Part shown: positions 59,820 to 64,000 of the stretch, one piece after another | Layout of the letters: each line of letters begins with the position of its first letter | Numbering within the stretch: the stretch's first letter is position 1 | Assembly (NCBI GenBank): GCA_034401795.1 | Contig: CM067372.1 | Coordinates: 21,814,795-21,878,794 of the forward strand | From: Chaetoderma sp. LZ-2023a | Lineage: Eukaryota > Mollusca > Caudofoveata > Chaetodermatida > Chaetodermatidae | Direction: 5' to 3' | DNA: 64,000 bases | Program-made: the position numbers and the translations under genes | The notes under the pieces: model-generated | Told to the model about the DNA's origin: nothing | Seen by the model: the letters and a program-made list of their open reading frames with translations, nothing else | Databases searched by the model: none

Positions 59820-61870
59820 TCTAGACGATGTTATTTTATCAATATGGGGAGACACGATGAAATGGGTCAATGACCAATATCATTTGATAGAGCCGGTGCT
59901 GTGCCGTTAGGTGCAGGGATATTGAATACCGGAATACTTGGCATGCTAATGTGACCGATGGATGTGCCTTGGTTGCTCTTAGCTGAATAAAACGTTCCTG
60001 AAATGAGTCGAAAAAGGATGACTTGATAGCGACATACAGAATGGAATCACAAGCCATTCCCAGTCTGTCACCAGAATTCACCAGAATTCTCAGAGCGACA
60101 TTTCCTTTTTCTGCTTATATATGTAGAGGAGGCAATTACGAACTTAAACGCTAGACTGCCACAATTTCGACGGCGACAGTTCTGTACGACCCACTCAACA
60201 CTTCACTTTAACAATAATCCCGTTCTTATCACATACATTTGAGCGACAGGCGAACTACTGTTTGGAATGGAAGATAGTGCACAGATAACGCTGGACGTCG
60301 GAAGAAAGGGATCAAATGCTCACCATAACGTGATTGCCATAGACATAGCGTACAGTATTCAGGATACTAACTCGACTATACATACTTATACTCGATTACG
60401 GCCATTCAATGACATGGTCATGAGATAAACAATTCGACTTCTGCCATGTGATCCTCAAGTGTGTTGTTTGGTCATGCTTGACGAACAGATCGTGTGTGTT
60501 TGTTCGTGGATAAACCATAGGATACCAGTCCTGCATCATTATTCAATTACTCTAATTCTATCACGTGCTATCGCAGATGGATGGCCTTCCTACTGTTTCT
60601 GAGAAGAGTTTAATGTGTTTAATGTAATATTCAATTGATAAAACGATTTCCGTACTATCTAGTCTATTTTCGCTCTCTTTATAACAGTAGTTGGAAGGCA
60701 GTTCCCACTTATTGTGCGTATTGCAATCTGAATTCAACACATACGGAACCTGTGTGAGAATTCAACGTAATAGCCAGGGAAAATTGAAATTAATAATTCC
60801 AACGATTACCTTACCTTTTAAAATCAACAATAACAAAGACATTATAATGCACATATGATGCATTAGAGACTTATATGAGGACAGCTCCGTATGGCTACTG
60901 CTAGGTGTGGCTTATTTACATCATTTCTGAGCAAAATGGAAAGGCACCTTCACTCTCCCAGCACGTACCCGATATTGTTATGATGGGATCATGGCACAGA
61001 GCAATCCATCTTTGTTCGCTTATCGCGATGGGTGATATCGATTTACCACTAATACCGGATAACCTTCTACGGCATATTTGCGTCACGCAAAGCTAATACA
61101 GAATAGATTGGATTCCTCGGTATTCAAACGTAGCTGGTTTATGCTACATATATAATTTCTTGATCGATCATAGACTGGGATTATCAATGATATCGACATG
61201 CCACGTGCATTTCTGGGTATTTTCTTAGATCACAGTCTTCAATTAATGATGATATTTTGTTATAATAATATACATGCATATATAGCAGAAGCTATTATCA
61301 AAGGGCACGTTTTATCAGATGGCTGATAGGACCAGTACCAGAAAGTAGACGTAGGCTTTCTCATAACCAGATAAGGACTAAATATCAGTAAACCGCCAGG
61401 AGCGCCCTAGCGCAGTAGCTGTATCAGAAGTAGTGTCTCGATGCCAATAATAACAGGACACATAAATTGCGCTATTTATATTGCTACCACACTGCTGCCT
61501 CTACTGTTCGCTATGCTTTGGAAGTAGTTGCAATGAGACAATCGCTATAGGGTTGAATCATTGCAATCAGTGAGAATCGCCAAATGGATTACCCCATTTG
61601 CCGCATCTGATAGTTTGTCTCTATTCGCTGTCCATGTAGTGATGGCAACTCGAGATTAAATATGTGTCATCATGTTTGTGGCACTTGTCTAATGTCTTGA
61701 TAAAATATTTATGCATATGCATATAAGATGAATTGTGTTTTTCTAATGTGGCCAGACTGTTATTGAGTACGGACTGGTCCTACTTTATACCGGACTATGT
61801 AGAAATATACAGAAATATGCAGGTATATACCGGAATATATCAGAATATAGCTTCGGAATATATCGGATTA
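59820..61870. other. unannotated stretch
   Basis: No supported genes or repeats over about 2 kb. AAAATGGAAAGGC at about 60,943 resembles the terminal motif of the MITE family at 59,797 but no further match was followed. Confidence 0.4.
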
Positions 61871-61879
61871 TACGCCCTC

Positions 61880-62170
61880 ATTCATCCGTTGAATCGTTCG
61901 TTCATTCGTTCGTTCATCTGTTCGCTCATTCGTTCATCCATCTGTTCGTTCGTTCGTTCGTTCGTTCGTTCGTTCGTTCGTTCGTTCGTTCGTTCGTTCG
62001 TTCGTTCGTTCGTTCGTTCGTTCGTCCATTCATTCAGTCATTCATTCATTTATTCATACGTTGATTCGTTCATTCATTTCTTTCTTAGTTTGTTTGTTTC
62101 TTTTTTCGTTTATTTGGCCATTTGCGCGTTCATTCATTTCTGAATTCGTTCGTTCATTAATTCGTCCATT
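61880..62170. repeat. TTCG microsatellite with perfect 20-unit core
   Basis: A perfect run of 20 TTCG units occupies 61,945-62,024. It is flanked by degenerate TTCATTCG and CATT repeats. The overlapping SFVRSFVR-type frame (61,733-62,143) is produced by the tetranucleotide and is not a gene. Confidence 0.95.
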
Positions 62171-62777
62171 CATTCGTTCATCCATACATATATTCGTGCG
62201 TTCATTTATCCGTGAGTTCAATTAGTTTTGCCTCCATTCATTCCTCTAGCAACGGCATATTACTACGCAGTAAACACATGCCAGATAGCGCGAGTGAGCA
62301 AGATTCCGTAATTTGTGTGCATTTAGCCATCAATAATGCAATTCCCAAAACATAATAGTGCATGCGTCAAGATAGCGCGATAATCATGTTCTGGTGCGTT
62401 TATTCAAGCAAGCACATGTCGACAATGCATGTACAACGAAGCTTTAATATGCTATGTGAAAAGCTGATTATATATAAGTTTGTACTCCTCTCTCAGGTAT
62501 TGATTTATCACTTATCAGTCTGATAGTCGTCCATATTGTTGGTGGAAATTATGTCTTCAGTTTTTGATGTTCAGCTTATGGCCATCACAGACACTGACTG
62601 ACAGAAAATGTATTGTCAGCATGGCTGAACGCGTCATTGAATCCCACTGTTTTCGTCAATGTAAATGTTACAGGTCATGCCATTTATAGAGGCCAGTGAG
62701 ATAGCATTGTGCTCACCATGTTCGTTCTTTGTCCGTTTATCTAGTTTTCCTCGGGGCACTCGTTCAGTCTCCGCGGT

Positions 62778-62880
62778 TGCCGCCGCCGCCGCTGCCGCCT
62801 CCGACAGCAACGACGACGACAACGGCTGCGGCGGCAACGACGTAGACGAAGACGCCGATGGCGACGAAGACTCATTATGT
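62778..62880. repeat. GCC / GAC trinucleotide repeat
   Basis: Degenerate GCC triplets (about 62,778-62,800) pass into GAC/GCG/GAA triplets. Both strands are open here: Ala then Asp-rich on plus; Ser/Ala-rich on minus, 62,634-62,966 (110 codons). The minus frame has a non-repetitive flank (YVEGAIALTFQYVFRSDLRK) and could be an exon, but I recognise no domain and no splice evidence settles it. Confidence 0.7.
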
Positions 62881-62989
62881 TTTCTGAGGTCTGATCGAAA
62901 CACATATTGAAATGTTAGTGCTATGGCACCCTCTACGTACCTGGGCCGAACAGATACCAAGTTCACATTCGGGTGATCAGTGCTATCAT

Positions 62990-63990
62990 TAAGCCACCAG
63001 GGTCGGCTGAGGTGGAGTGGGTGGGTTATGCTTGGTAGTGCAGGATCTTCTGGCAGCGCACTTGGTTAGCTTGTGACTTTGTGGTGCAAGTCTTTGTAGT
63101 ATAGGTGACGAATCTAGCAGGACTGGCGGTGAAACATGTTGAGGGGATTGCAAGGATATATTGGAATTGTATCTAGCTGGTCATATAGCGGTGCATGCAC
63201 AACACTTTCTGGTAGAGCATGTGTGTCAGCGGTGCATACTATTTTGGCGTGCAACGTATGTGTTGAGTGATTGGGGCATCATTGTTGGCATGCATATATA
63301 TTTTGCGGCGTTGGACATATTTCCTGGTCGAATGCCATAGGAAACGTATGTGAAACGTATGTGAGACTAATCCTTGTTCGTCGTTATTGGGAAAGTATGG
63401 TTACAAGTGGTTGGGTCTGTGGTTCAGTCTGTGTCTGTCGTTGATTAAACGAGGTCGCTTGGGGTGATTGCTTTAATTTTCTCTGTGCCTCTGTATTGCA
63501 GAGCCGGAGATTTGGAACTTAAGAGTTATGGGACATGAAGAGATGGCACATTCTGTGCAGATTACATGAACAGGAAATGAATGCTTATTGCGACTGAGAG
63601 ATGGTGGATGGGGTGATATTGTCAGTCAGAGGCGACGGCGTGTGCGTTATGTAGCCGATGGGCATGTTTGTAAAGGTAGGGTAATATTTATTCGACAAAG
63701 CTTTCCTGTATCTGTTAATGGGTTCCAGGATAAGCCAATATTTGGTTATGATTTTCTTGAGTGTAATTGCAATTCTGGAGAATTCGGCTCGTGCTATGTT
63801 TCTTGGTCGCTGGAGTAGGTTGTGATATAGCATGTTCCAAGCGTTATGTGGCATAGCTATGATGTCAGAATGGTAGTAACTGGCGTTCATATCTATCTGC
63901 ATGTTAGGTATACATATCAGCGCAGATTTCGCACTCCTGACTGCTAAACAATGATGAGCACGAAAGAGGCACATTTGCTGTGTGTTGTCA
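62990..63990 (-). other. strand-asymmetric segment, possible decayed retroelement in antisense
   Basis: The plus strand is G/T-rich and C-poor; for example 63,361-63,420 has 19 G and 7 C. The minus strand is thus A/C-rich, as in the sense strand of many retroelement open frames. A 129-codon minus frame (63,585-63,974) contains LKKIITKYWLILEPINRYRK, which resembles the LxxIIxKHWxIL block of Penelope-like and related polymerases, but the expected following motif and the cysteine cluster are not clear. Stops interrupt the rest. Confidence 0.25.
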
Positions 63991-64000
63991 TAAGGAATGG

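Noticed and set aside
61733..62143. 136-codon plus frame SFVRSFVR
   Set aside because: Translation of the TTCG microsatellite.
62634..62966. 110-codon minus frame, Ser/Ala-rich, as a gene
   Set aside because: The opposite strand is also open because of the triplet repeat, and no domain or splice context supports it; kept only as a note under the repeat.

Overview
The window reads as non-coding-rich nuclear DNA of an animal, most likely a marine or other aquatic invertebrate. There is a gene with eukaryotic-style exon layout, a decayed LINE-type reverse transcriptase fragment, foldback (MITE-like) elements, many CATT/TTCG/CGTG-type microsatellites and two minisatellites. There are no operons or prokaryotic gene organisation. 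The species cannot be named from the sequence.

The dominant object is a giant tandem array at about 2,506-46,528: some 44 kb of a 67-bp unit, about 650 resolved copies, interrupted by one 500-N assembly gap (19,168-19,667). The array is not anonymous satellite. Read on the minus strand, the unit encodes a charged helical segment (TRLEVALKSAM, then DGFSEADEKAEDK). It sits exactly between two unique pieces of one minus-strand gene: an upstream part (about 46,905-46,517) and a C-terminal part (2,505-2,276). The upstream part has the RKTC-FFDVLDSILG-RPA motif and the acidic linker typical of Myb/SANT-like (MSANTD / Myb_DNA-bind_4) proteins. The C-terminal part is a coiled coil of the type that ends those proteins. 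I infer that a 67-bp piece of this gene's own coding exon was tandemly duplicated through short homology and then expanded several-hundred-fold. Because 67 is not a multiple of three and one of the three frames contains a stop, the array destroys the reading frame, unless it is spliced out.

Inside the array, marker variants reveal nested higher-order repeats, all at whole multiples of 67 bp: a 5,025-bp (75-unit) tandem pair with very few differences, and 1,541-, 1,139-, 1,407-, 1,206-, 804- and 402-bp periods. A roughly nine-unit signature cassette recurs in at least six essentially complete and several partial copies. This points to recent and repeated unequal exchange. A perfect 16-bp inverted repeat flanks the N gap and looks technical.

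Outside the array: 1-2,275 holds a foldback element (25-162), possible TTAA/piggyBac-like ends and a CATC/CACC/CATT microsatellite. 46,970-49,028 is intergenic or intronic DNA with CGTG/CACG microsatellites. 49,029-51,650 is a second, unrelated minisatellite (32-bp unit, about 82 copies). 51,651-64,000 is mostly unannotatable. It holds two inverted copies of one MITE-like family (about 52,336-52,695 and 59,266-59,811) carrying internal hairpins and TGACGTCA palindromes, a LINE C-terminal fragment (53,963-54,121), a G-rich quadruplex-prone tract (55,991-56,025), TTCG and GCC/GAC microsatellites, and a strongly strand-asymmetric tail (62,990-63,990) that may be a decayed retroelement in antisense. 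No complete protein-coding gene, rRNA or tRNA could be supported.
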